From an uncultured Bacteroidales bacterium (GTDB lineage Bacteria > Bacteroidota > Bacteroidia > Bacteroidales > P3): a stretch of DNA of 62,680 nt. Below the pieces are notes generated by a model, which saw nothing but the letters and a program-made list of their open reading frames with translations, had not been told where the DNA came from and ran no database searches. The stretch spans positions 1 to 62,680 of the forward strand of contig ONCC01000020.1 in the NCBI GenBank assembly GCA_900316235.1. The letters run 5' to 3'. A program made the translations under genes and the position numbers. Of the stretch, positions 18,933 to 26,534 are shown piece by piece (position 1 is the first letter of the stretch; each line of letters opens with the position of its first letter).

Positions 18933-19781
18933 TCAGAAATCCCCAAGGGTCTCTGGGAGCTGGGCGAGGGCCTTGGGCAGGTCATCGGCGCTGAGCACGC
19001 TGCCGTGGTACTTGTTGGTGTCCTGCATGAAGTCGACACCATAGCCCATCTTGGTGGTGAGGATGACGCACACGGGGCTTCCCTGCCCACTCATCTGCTT
19101 GGCTTTTGCCATACCATCGAGCACCTGCTGCATATCGTTACCATTCTCAATCACAACCACTTTCCAGAGGAAGCTCTCGAACTTAGCCTTGAGGTCGCCG
19201 AGGGTCATCACCTCGTCGACGGTGGCGTCAATCTGCTGGTTGTTGTAGTCGATGGTGGCGATGAGGTTGTCGACCTTCTTGGCGCCGGCGAACATCACGG
19301 CCTCCCAGATCTGGCCTTCCTCGAGCTCACCGTCACCGTGCATGGTGTAGACGAGGTGTTTGTCGCCCGTCATCTTCTTGCCGAGGGCGGCACCGACGCC
19401 GACGCTAAGGCCCTGACCCAGAGAGCCACTAGCCATACGGATGCCCGGCAGGCCATGCTCGGTGGAGGGGTGTCCCTGCAGGCGGGTACCGAACTTACGG
19501 AAAGTCTTCAACTCGTCGACGGGGAAATAGCCACGGCGGGCCATGGTGCTGTAAATCACCGGCGTGATGTGGCCTTGCGAGACGAAAAGCATGTCCTCGC
19601 CCTCACCGCTCATGGTGAAGTTCTTGGGGTCGAAATCCATAAGGTTGAAATTCATGGCCACAAACCAGTCGGCAGTGCCGAGCGAACCGCCCGGATGTCC
19701 GCTTTTGGCATTGGTGGTCATTCTCAAAATGTCGCGGCGCACCTGCGTCGCAATCTGCTGAAGTTCTTGCGTTGTTTTCAT
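18933..19781 (-). CDS. transketolase, N-terminal subunit
   Basis: A 282-residue thiamine-diphosphate-binding half of transketolase. GHPGGSLG (about 28-35) and GDGELEEGQIWE (about 150-160) are the cofactor-site motifs. It ends where split-type N-subunits end and lacks the pyrimidine-binding and C-terminal domains. Split transketolases normally have the C-subunit gene next door; here the gene is followed by a strong terminator and then the purA promoter, so the partner must be elsewhere. It is the last gene of a four-gene operon. Confidence 0.92.
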   Translation of the reverse strand: MKTTQELQQIATQVRRDILRMTTNAKSGHPGGSLGTADWFVAMNFNLMDFDPKNFTMSGEGEDMLFVSQGHITPVIYSTMARRGYFPVDELKTFRKFGTRLQGHPSTEHGLPGIRMASGSLGQGLSVGVGAALGKKMTGDKHLVYTMHGDGELEEGQIWEAVMFAGAKKVDNLIATIDYNNQQIDATVDEVMTLGDLKAKFESFLWKVVVIENGNDMQQVLDGMAKAKQMSGQGSPVCVILTTKMGYGVDFMQDTNKYHGSVLSADDLPKALAQLPETLGDF

Positions 19782-19797
19782 TATTTTGATGTTTTAT

Positions 19798-20238
19798 TTA
19801 TTTCAGTCTGAATACATACTGGCGGGAGTTCTGGTCGACAGCGAAGAGTTCGTTTCCATGGCGGGTGACGGTGACGGTCCAGGTGTTCTCGTCCCAGTCG
19901 TGGATGGTACCGGTACCACGGTCGCCCTTCATGGTGACATGACCCCAGACGCGTCCCTGCGCACCCTCGGTCTCCACATAGATGGTCTCAGCCTTACTGT
20001 TGTTACGCTGCGTGACGGGAGCCTTTTTCACCGCCTGCCGGGTTGTGACGCGTGGAGTTTTCTTTTCTTTTTCCACTGGTACCATCTTGATTTCCACGGT
20101 ATCGGAGAAATCCTCGAAAACCACCTGCGGATCTTCCTGCACGGCAACGCTGTCGGCGTCACTGCCCTGGCTCTTGCAGCCGGCCAGCAGTGTCAGTGCC
20201 AACACCGGAAGAGATAATATCAATGCTTTTCTATTCAT
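19798..20238 (-). CDS. small lipoprotein, unknown function
   Basis: A 145-residue lipoprotein; signal MNRKALILSL onward with lipobox LAGC (Cys21). The middle is Lys/Thr-rich and probably disordered; the C-terminal 60 residues are beta-rich (GRVWGHVTMKGDRGTGTIHD). I start at ATG 20238 because only this start gives a lipoprotein signal; the frame stays open further upstream into the nuclease gene. The gaps are 4 bp to the nuclease gene and 16 bp to tktN. Confidence 0.7.
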   Translation of the reverse strand: MNRKALILSLPVLALTLLAGCKSQGSDADSVAVQEDPQVVFEDFSDTVEIKMVPVEKEKKTPRVTTRQAVKKAPVTQRNNSKAETIYVETEGAQGRVWGHVTMKGDRGTGTIHDWDENTWTVTVTRHGNELFAVDQNSRQYVFRLK

Positions 20239-20242
20239 ATAA

Positions 20243-21001
20243 TTATATATTCCAAACATTCCAATCAAACGACGCCTCCACCGCCTCATCGGCTTGAGGG
20301 AAGAGGTTGCGTCCAACGACATGCTCCACGCTGTCGACCGTCACGGCATAGTGCTTCGGGGAAAAACTCTGCGGTGAGTTGTCGACAATGAATCCCACAG
20401 TCCGAGGGCCATTCTCCGTATTGACGGCCAAAGCCTTGAAGAAAGCATCGGGCACCTGTACCTTGGATTGTCCGATGGTTCCATGTCGATGTCCCGTGAA
20501 CACTGGTCCACACACAACATACACGCTGCCATAACTCCGTGTCAGACGGCGAGTCAGCTCCTCTATCTTACGCCAAGCCTGACTATTCATCTCATGGTCC
20601 TGCGGACAGATATTGGTGAAGTAGTAGCTCTCCTCCAAGGCCTTGCAGTCCCATCGCATGTCGGCTCGCGGAGCCATGTGGCCTTTGTCCCATCCGCTGT
20701 GGCTGTAATCCTCCCGGCTAGCCTTTGGAAAACTTACGTCGGGGTCGCGGCTGAAGGAGTATTGCCCATCGTTGGTCCCATTGGCTTCCTCGGCCGTCAA
20801 CTCCCATGCCACCCAATTGGGAACCAGGGTGGTGTGATTATAAGATGCCGTATAGCCCCGATGAATCACAATATCCTCATCTTCGGCATACTCAGGCAAC
20901 TCGAATCCCACGGGCAACAGTGCCTTGACAACTGTCGTCTGAGCCCCCTGCGGTGTGCAGGATGCCAACAAGAAAGACAGTAGCAGACACAAGAGTTTCA
21001 T
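20243..21001 (-). CDS. DNA/RNA non-specific endonuclease (NUC1), lipoprotein
   Basis: A 252-residue beta-beta-alpha-metal nuclease of the NUC1/EndA type. The active-site motif appears as DKGHMAPRAD (His108), with downstream NICPQDHEMNSQAW supplying the metal-binding Asn. The usual DRGH is DKGH here, a conservative change. The N-terminus is a lipoprotein signal with LASC (Cys15), so the enzyme probably acts at the cell surface or in the periplasm, for example in nucleic-acid scavenging (inference). It is in an operon with the beta-CASP hydrolase (12-bp gap) and the small lipoprotein. Confidence 0.9.
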   Translation of the reverse strand: MKLLCLLLSFLLASCTPQGAQTTVVKALLPVGFELPEYAEDEDIVIHRGYTASYNHTTLVPNWVAWELTAEEANGTNDGQYSFSRDPDVSFPKASREDYSHSGWDKGHMAPRADMRWDCKALEESYYFTNICPQDHEMNSQAWRKIEELTRRLTRSYGSVYVVCGPVFTGHRHGTIGQSKVQVPDAFFKALAVNTENGPRTVGFIVDNSPQSFSPKHYAVTVDSVEHVVGRNLFPQADEAVEASFDWNVWNI

Positions 21002-21013
21002 ACCTTAGACAAT

Positions 21014-22414
21014 CTATATTTCCACCTCCTGGCGGAACGTGGGTACCGTTATGTTTTTCCAGCCCGCCTTGCCGAGGGTCTCGGCAAAATGTTTCTGTGT
21101 TTCCTCCTCACCGTGGACGATGAAGAGACCTTTGACTTTTTTCTTGTCCAAGCAACTGATATATCGCATCATCTCCTCATAGTCGCCGTGTCCGGAGAGG
21201 GAGTCGATGCGGCGCAACTCAGCACGCACCTTGTGGCGCTGACCAAAGATGGAGACCTCTTCGTCGCCACGCATAATCTTGGCCCCCAAGGTTGAAGGCT
21301 CGCAGTAGCCCACACAGAGCACTGTCGTGGAAGGATTCTCGATGTGGTTGGCCAGGTGGTGCTTCACACGGCCGGCCTCCATCATGCCGCTGGCAGCAAT
21401 GATAACACAGGGTTTATGCCTGATATTGAGCTGCTTACTCTCCATGACGCTCTGGATGTAATGCAGGCGGTCGAAGCCGAAGGGGTCGGGATCGGTCTGG
21501 CAGTATTCGGCAATCTCCTCGTTGAAGCACTCGGTGTGGAGTTTCATGATATTGGTGGCGCTGATACTCAGCGGACTGTCGACATAGACATCGATATCGG
21601 GCAGCAACTTGGCATGCTCCAGACGGTCGAGGGCATAGATAATCTCCTGTGCACGACCGATGGCGAAGCTGGGGATAATAAGTTTTCCCTTCTTCTTGGT
21701 ACAGGTATCAAGCACTGCCATAAGCAGTTCCTGCTCAGCGTTCTGAAGACTCTCGTGGAGGCGGTCACCATAGGTCGATTCCATGATGAGATAGTCGACC
21801 TGGGGGAAGGGTTCTGGGTCCTTCAGTATCTGCTTGTCGTAGCGGCCAATGTCGCCCGTGAAGCCCAGGCGAATCTTGCGGCGGCCATCCTTAATCTCTA
21901 GATATACAAGGGCCGAGCCAAGGATATGACCTGCGTCGAAGAACTCCACTGTCACCTCTCCCTCGATGTTAAACTTCTTATGGTAGGGTACACTGATAAA
22001 GCAGCTCATGCACTGCTGGGCGTCCTGCTCGTCATAGATAGGCTCCACGGGTGGCAATCCCTGTGCCTTGCGTTTCTTGTTGAAAGTCTGAGTATCCTGC
22101 TCCTGGATGCGACCAGCATCGGCCAACATGATGGCACAAAGGTCGCGCGTAGCGGGAGTGCAGAGCACCGTGCCTCGGAAGCCATTCTTATAGATATAGG
22201 GGATGAGACCCGAATGGTCAATATGGGCATGGCTGAGCACCAGATAGTCAATCTCTTCCGGGTCGAAACCCAGGTCGCGGTTCATGGCGTCGGTCTCCAG
22301 ACCCTTGCCCTGGTACATGCCGCAGTCGAGCAGTATCTTCAGCCCGCTCTTGGTCGTTATCAGATGTTTGCTACCCGTCACTTCACGGGTGGCACCCATA
22401 AATTGCAGTTTCAT
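21014..22414 (-). CDS. metallo-beta-lactamase/beta-CASP RNA hydrolase
   Basis: A 466-residue protein of the CPSF-like beta-CASP family. The zinc motif HAHIDH spans residues 62-67, and later conserved parts include ESTYGDR, SFAIGRAQE, ASGMMEAGRV and a C-terminal GHGDYEE plus IVHGEEET. Members process or degrade RNA, often as 5-prime exonucleases or endonucleases; the substrate here is unknown. It is the first gene after a TATATTTG element at 22,468-22,475. Confidence 0.9.
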   Translation of the reverse strand: MKLQFMGATREVTGSKHLITTKSGLKILLDCGMYQGKGLETDAMNRDLGFDPEEIDYLVLSHAHIDHSGLIPYIYKNGFRGTVLCTPATRDLCAIMLADAGRIQEQDTQTFNKKRKAQGLPPVEPIYDEQDAQQCMSCFISVPYHKKFNIEGEVTVEFFDAGHILGSALVYLEIKDGRRKIRLGFTGDIGRYDKQILKDPEPFPQVDYLIMESTYGDRLHESLQNAEQELLMAVLDTCTKKKGKLIIPSFAIGRAQEIIYALDRLEHAKLLPDIDVYVDSPLSISATNIMKLHTECFNEEIAEYCQTDPDPFGFDRLHYIQSVMESKQLNIRHKPCVIIAASGMMEAGRVKHHLANHIENPSTTVLCVGYCEPSTLGAKIMRGDEEVSIFGQRHKVRAELRRIDSLSGHGDYEEMMRYISCLDKKKVKGLFIVHGEEETQKHFAETLGKAGWKNITVPTFRQEVEI

Positions 22415-22430
22415 AGCCTTGACTTTTAGA

Positions 22431-22462
22431 CTTTTTGACTCTTCGTCTTTTTTACTTTTAGA
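22431..22462. repeat. 8-bp tandem words x4 in a leader
   Basis: GACTTTTA, GACTTTTT, GACTCTTC, GTCTTTTT run with an exact 8-bp period between the promoter and start codon of the beta-CASP gene. Confidence 0.75.
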
Positions 22463-22467
22463 GAGTG

Positions 22468-22475
22468 CAAATATA
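22468..22475 (-). promoter_or_regulatory. -7 element of the beta-CASP operon
   Basis: TATATTTG on the minus strand, 53 bp from the start codon. I see no TTTG at the -33 position, so the call rests on the -7 box alone. Confidence 0.55.
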
Positions 22476-22504
22476 CGAACTTTTCTCCAACCGTGAAAAA
22501 AAAG

Positions 22505-23827
22505 TTATTCAACGGTCACCTTCACGGCACCCGTTTCGCCCACGCGGACGACATAAACGCCCGCCGTCGGCACCCTCAAACGCCTCGTCTGCTCCGTCGC
22601 ACCCTGCCATGTTTCGGCCGCAACAAGCCGTCCTTCCATGTCGTAAACCACTATCTTCATGCCGTTTGCACCCGTCACCACCACTTCGCGCCCCTCGGCA
22701 TTAACGCGCCAGCCAGCCGCTTCGAGCGACACAATGGAGAGCTGTTCAAAAAAAGCCGTGAAGGTCATGTCGTCCGTCACCGTCACACGGCGCGGGTTCT
22801 CCGTCGAGCCGTCGTCCCAAGCCGTGAAGCAGCTCCCGCCCAGCGGCAAGGCACAGATCTCCACCGCCGTACCCTCAGGCACCTCGGTCGTGCCCACGCC
22901 AGCGCCCAGCGACGCCTGCGACGAGAAGACCTGCAAGCGGTGCAGCGCGACAGAAGCCGTATCGTGCAGCACCACAGTATCATACATCACAACGGTATCG
23001 TGCACCTCGACGGTATCGCGCGGCACTGGGAAGAACATGGCCGTGAGGCTCATGTTACCATACAAGGTCAGTTGCCGCGGGTTCTGCGTGTCGCCGTCGT
23101 TCCAGCAGATGAACGAGTAACCTTCGTTCGGCAAAGCGCTGATATCCGCCACGCTGCCAACCACAAACGAGCCGCCTCCGCTCACGCTTCCCCACAGCAC
23201 ATCGTTCGACAGCAGCGACAGCGCCACCATGGGGCCGTCGCCCAGAATGGTGCCGAAGCCGCTCCACGGCGCCGCGGCGGAATAAAGCGACAGGGCCTGT
23301 GCCGGCACATGCAACGTCCTGCCGTCGAGGCTGATATTGTAGAACATATAGGCCGACGCATTGGGCAGTGTGGACTTGTTGCACCACACATGAGCCAGCT
23401 GGTTGCACTCGCCGAAAGCGCGGAGGCCGATGGTGTCGATGCTCGACGGAACCACCGCCGTCGTCAAGGCGGTGCAGCCATTGAAAGCGCTGTTTCCCAG
23501 CACCGTAATACCCTCGCCCATCACCACAGAGGTCAAACCCGTGCAGCCGTAGAAAGCCAACTGTCCGACTGTCGTGACGCTGTATGTCACACCGTTGTAC
23601 ACCACCGACGAGGGAATCCTCAGATTGCCCACCGGCCGTGTGTAGCCGCCCCAGCCGTTGACGGGATAGGAGTCGTGGTTGGGATAGGTAACCTCCACAC
23701 TGGCAGCGGATTCCAAGATATTGAAATAGAGCGTCTGTCCGCTGGCCACCGTCAGCGAGAAGTCGTGAGCCCACGCCCCGCCCGCCAGCAGGCAGCACAA
23801 AACCGTAGCAAAAATCTTTTTTATCAT
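22505..23827 (-). CDS. BspA-type leucine-rich-repeat surface protein with type IX-like C-terminus
   Basis: A 440-residue exported protein. After a signal peptide (about 1-20) come LRR_5/BspA-like repeats (about 60-190; the unit looks like LTSVVMGEGITVLGNSAFNG), then two bacterial repeat modules ending NPRQLTLYGNMSLTAMF and NPRRVTVTDDMTFTAFF, separated by a D-T-V-x-x-H-D linker. The last 60 residues (IVVYDMEGRLVAAE to GVYVVRVGETGAVKVTVE) fit a type IX sorting domain. It is likely a surface adhesin or binding protein. It is divergent from, and paralogous to, the gene at 24,800. Confidence 0.82.
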   Translation of the reverse strand: MIKKIFATVLCCLLAGGAWAHDFSLTVASGQTLYFNILESAASVEVTYPNHDSYPVNGWGGYTRPVGNLRIPSSVVYNGVTYSVTTVGQLAFYGCTGLTSVVMGEGITVLGNSAFNGCTALTTAVVPSSIDTIGLRAFGECNQLAHVWCNKSTLPNASAYMFYNISLDGRTLHVPAQALSLYSAAAPWSGFGTILGDGPMVALSLLSNDVLWGSVSGGGSFVVGSVADISALPNEGYSFICWNDGDTQNPRQLTLYGNMSLTAMFFPVPRDTVEVHDTVVMYDTVVLHDTASVALHRLQVFSSQASLGAGVGTTEVPEGTAVEICALPLGGSCFTAWDDGSTENPRRVTVTDDMTFTAFFEQLSIVSLEAAGWRVNAEGREVVVTGANGMKIVVYDMEGRLVAAETWQGATEQTRRLRVPTAGVYVVRVGETGAVKVTVE

Positions 23828-23914
23828 AATTTATATTAACAACATAAGTTTTTAACGTCCGGAGAGGCAAATTATTGTCCCGATGGCATATTTTTTCATC
23901 CCCGAGCATTTTTT

Positions 23915-23945
23915 TTTGTGGTTTTGAAATTTATTCGTATTTTTG
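23915..23945 (+). promoter_or_regulatory. promoter of the PIN toxin-antitoxin module
   Basis: TTTG (23,915-23,918), exactly 19 bp, then TATTTTTG (23,938-23,945): a perfect Bacteroidetes promoter. The start point falls near 23,952, which excludes the upstream ATG at 23,943 and supports the ATG at 23,970. Confidence 0.85.
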
Positions 23946-23969
23946 CAAATTGAAATAAACAACAAAAAG

Positions 23970-24185
23970 ATGGAAGCAACCACCACTTTCAATGAAGCCC
24001 AGATGCACTTGCTACAGATGTTTTCCGTGAACCGTAGCAAACGTGCTTTGGACGAATTATACGAAGTGTTGTACAACCACTACGCGAAACGCATGGAGGA
24101 AAAACTCGACACCCTATGGGATTCGGGCAAGCTTGACCAGCAACGTCTTGACGAAATCAACACAATGGATTTGCATCAATTGTAA
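23970..24185 (+). CDS. putative antitoxin of a PIN-toxin pair
   Basis: A 71-residue, mostly helical, charged protein (MEATTTFNEA to MDLHQL). It resembles the small proteins found immediately upstream of PIN-family toxins in Bacteroidales, with the pattern NRSKRALDELYEVLYNHYAKRMEEKLDTLW. The family link is from memory of that arrangement and is moderate. The stop overlaps the toxin start codon (TAATG), so the pair is translationally coupled. The coding DNA is noticeably more AT-rich than most of the window. Confidence 0.65.
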   Translation: MEATTTFNEAQMHLLQMFSVNRSKRALDELYEVLYNHYAKRMEEKLDTLWDSGKLDQQRLDEINTMDLHQL

Positions 24186-24597
24186 TGAGACTCGTTCTGG
24201 ACACCAACTGCTTGTTCAGGTGATTCCCTCCCGGAGTCGCTATCACTCTGTTTGGCAATCGTTCGAGCGGGGCGAGAACACCCTTTGCGTGTCCAACGAG
24301 ATTTTGGAAGAATACACAGAAATTCTACAAAAACTAACAGATGACGAAACCGCGGAAGTGGTTCTTTCCACCATCCTTAACAGCTCATTTGTTTGTTTCA
24401 TTACCCCCTATTTTAAGTTCAACCTGATTGCAGCAGACCCAGACGACAATAAGTTTGTCGACTGTGCCCTTGCTTCGGGTGCCCGCTTCCTGATTTCCAA
24501 CGACCACCATTATGATATTTTGAAACACATCGACTACCCTAAAGTTGATGTTGTAACGATAAACGAATTTATCAATTCACCGAACGACAACATGTAG
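24185..24597 (+). pseudogene. PIN-domain toxin, frameshifted
   Basis: Starting at ATG 24185 the frame reads MRLVLDTNCLFR and stops at TGA. From about 24,216 another frame continues QVIPSRSRYHSVWQSF and on to ADPDDNKFVDCALASG, the acidic PIN motif, ending at 24,597. Inserting one base in the TT/CAG region near 24,217 restores LDTNCLLQVIPSRS, which matches family spacing, so a 1-bp deletion explains the break. First acidic residue (Asp in LDTN) and the later DPDD are both present but in different frames. A sequencing error is possible. Confidence 0.8.
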
Positions 24598-24799
24598 AAA
24601 ACAGAAATAGAAAAACATAAATGAGCTAACCGCCCATTATTCTCTCATTGCGAATCTGGAAAATTCTTTTGTCTGAGAATAAGCTCGCGGAAGGTTCACG
24701 CCTTGGGCGTGAGTTATTCCTCACTTATTAAGACAAAGGTAATCCAGAACCTGCAATGATAGTAAGTGATAACAAAGAATAATTCAACGCCTTTTTTAT
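24598..24799. other. intergenic DNA between the PIN pseudogene and LRR gene
   Basis: No gene seen. One small hairpin is present (CACGCC-TTG-GGCGTG near 24,697-24,712). No TAnnTTTG element was found in front of the gene at 24,800. Confidence 0.6.
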
Positions 24800-26203
24800 A
24801 TGAAACAGATTTATACTTTCTTTGCCGTCATGATGATGGCAATGGCAATACCCAATAAAGCCAATGCTTATGATTTCTCCGCCGTATCTCCGAGCGGACA
24901 CACATTATACTACAATATTGTAGGGAATGTGGTTCATGTAGTACCTCAAAACAGCAGTTATCCCTATAATACTGTTAACCTTGTTGGAAATCTGATTATT
25001 CCCGACAGCGTCACCAACGACGGAACAACCTATATGGTTGCACAGATTGGCAATTATGCTTTTTATGGTGTTTGTAGTGGACTTACATCCGTTTCAATCC
25101 CGACAACTGTTTCATATATTGGAGAATATGCTTTCCGAGCATGTGGAATTACCTCTCTTGTTATTCCCGATGGTGTTATCACCATAGCAAACAATGCTTT
25201 CAGTGATTGTGCGTCATTGGAAACGGTCTCAATAGGTGAATCCGTCGAAACTATTTACCCTGCTTTTACAGGATGCCAATGGTTGACCACACTAAACTTT
25301 AATGCTGTGAATTGCTCCAATATGTATTTTTACGCCATGCCTAGTTTCTATGATAATATCAACCTCACCACATTGAATATCGGAGAAAATGTACAATTTC
25401 TTCCATCCTACGCATTTTATGGCTGCACTAATTTGGAAGAGATACACTCGTCTGCTACGACAGCACCTTTCATTTCAACTACCTCTTTTTCGGAAGTTTC
25501 CAGTACCATTCCCGTATACATTCCGTGTGAAGGACGAATGTCCTATTTTGCTCGATGGTGCTTTTTTTCCAATCTTATCACAGAGGGTGGTTTCTCTCTC
25601 AGCGTGAATACAACGGACAGTACTATGGGAAATGCTGTTGTACTTTCTCATCCCACCTGTCAATCACCGATTGGTATTATTTATGCAGATCCGACACCAG
25701 CTACCCGTTTCCTGTCGTGGAGTGATGGAGATAGTAACAATCCTCGTACATTGACATTGACCTCAGATACATCACTTTCTGCTAGCTTTACAATTGCCGT
25801 ACCCGATACCGTACTTGTGCATGATACGATAACTATAACCGATACGTTGTGGCTGACGCAATATGACACTGTGTGGCTGTATGATACGGTTACGATTCAT
25901 GATACCATCTATATCCATGATGAAGGTATTGAAGACGTGGATATATTGAATGCCAGGATTTTCCAGCGCGACGGACGGATTGTGGTGGAGAGTGGTGACG
26001 GTGGACCGCTGGGCGGGGTGAGGGTGTTTGATGTGACGGGACGGATGCTGACACACTCCTCAGTCAGCCCGCAAGGGGCTGCCAGCTCCCCTAACTTAGG
26101 GGAGCAGTTTGGCTGGCGCGCCACGTTCGATGTTCCAACGTCGGGGACGTATATTGTTAAAATTGGCGACCATCCTGCAAAGAAAATAATGGTAATCAGA
26201 TAG
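24800..26203 (+). CDS. BspA-type leucine-rich-repeat surface protein with type IX-like C-terminus
   Basis: A 467-residue exported protein with a signal peptide (about 1-23, NKANA). BspA-like LRR_5 repeats span about 65-230 (unit like LTSVSIPTTVSYIGEYAF), followed by a repeat module ending NPRTLTLTSDTSLSASF, then an unusually long D-T-V/x-H-D linker (about 335-375), then a type IX-like C-terminal domain (VRVFDVTGRML to GTYIVKIGDHPAKKIMVIR). The C-terminal domain is interrupted by about 20 residues (QGAASSPNLGE) encoded by a palindromic insertion. The first 1.1 kb is AT-rich while the last 0.3 kb is GC-rich like the rest of the window, so the gene looks mosaic. Confidence 0.82.
   Translation: MKQIYTFFAVMMMAMAIPNKANAYDFSAVSPSGHTLYYNIVGNVVHVVPQNSSYPYNTVNLVGNLIIPDSVTNDGTTYMVAQIGNYAFYGVCSGLTSVSIPTTVSYIGEYAFRACGITSLVIPDGVITIANNAFSDCASLETVSIGESVETIYPAFTGCQWLTTLNFNAVNCSNMYFYAMPSFYDNINLTTLNIGENVQFLPSYAFYGCTNLEEIHSSATTAPFISTTSFSEVSSTIPVYIPCEGRMSYFARWCFFSNLITEGGFSLSVNTTDSTMGNAVVLSHPTCQSPIGIIYADPTPATRFLSWSDGDSNNPRTLTLTSDTSLSASFTIAVPDTVLVHDTITITDTLWLTQYDTVWLYDTVTIHDTIYIHDEGIEDVDILNARIFQRDGRIVVESGDGGPLGGVRVFDVTGRMLTHSSVSPQGAASSPNLGEQFGWRATFDVPTSGTYIVKIGDHPAKKIMVIR
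26058..26112. repeat. palindromic insertion inside the LRR gene
   Basis: Two nested hairpins, AGCCC/GGGCT (26,066-26,080) and GCTCCCCTAA-C-TTAGGGGAGC (26,085-26,105), lie in frame inside the type IX-like domain. The form is that of dispersed intergenic palindromes in gut bacteria (from memory); the exact borders are uncertain. Confidence 0.65.
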
Positions 26204-26226
26204 ATATATTCCATAGAAACACTTTT

Positions 26227-26255
26227 AAAGCACCTCTCGGGAAGGGGGTGCTTTT
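26227..26255 (+). terminator. terminator after the LRR gene
   Basis: AAAGCACC/GGTGCTTT stem with an 11-13-nt loop followed by a T run, 24 bp after the stop codon. Confidence 0.8.
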
Positions 26256-26287
26256 TGGTTGGGGCTAAGTACCTATGAACCAGTTAT

Positions 26288-26361
26288 CAACTCCCTACCA
26301 ACTCCTAACCAAGTCCTACCACGGTAGGAGATGATAGGGAGTTGGTAGGGCGATGGTAGGG
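26288..26361. repeat. CCTACC-word hairpin, copy B
   Basis: Left arm words CTCCCTACCAA, CTCCTAACCAA, GTCCTACC; centre CCACGG; right arm GGTAGGAGATGATAGGG and GTTGGTAGGG. It lies in a 331-bp gap between the terminator and the yidC promoter; no gene is seen there. Confidence 0.85.
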
Positions 26362-26425
26362 TGTTCGTACCTGGAGGGGGGCAGGCGGTCGCGGCTCGGA
26401 GGTTTTGGGGGCAATTTTTTTTCTT

Positions 26426-26456
26426 TTTGTTATTTCAAGGAAAAAGCGTATCTTTG
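26426..26456 (+). promoter_or_regulatory. yidC promoter
   Basis: TTTG (26,426-26,429), 19 bp, TATCTTTG (26,449-26,456). The start point near 26,463 leaves a 72-nt leader before yidC. Confidence 0.85.
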
Positions 26457-26534
26457 CAATTTATTCCATCCCTACGGATGAAGTATAAGATTTTGAATAT
26501 AAATAAGTAATAAATAAAATAGGAACGTAACAGA

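Noticed and set aside
23970..26203. Prophage or integrative element
   Set aside because: No integrase, structural or conjugation genes; only composition and a TA module suggest transfer.
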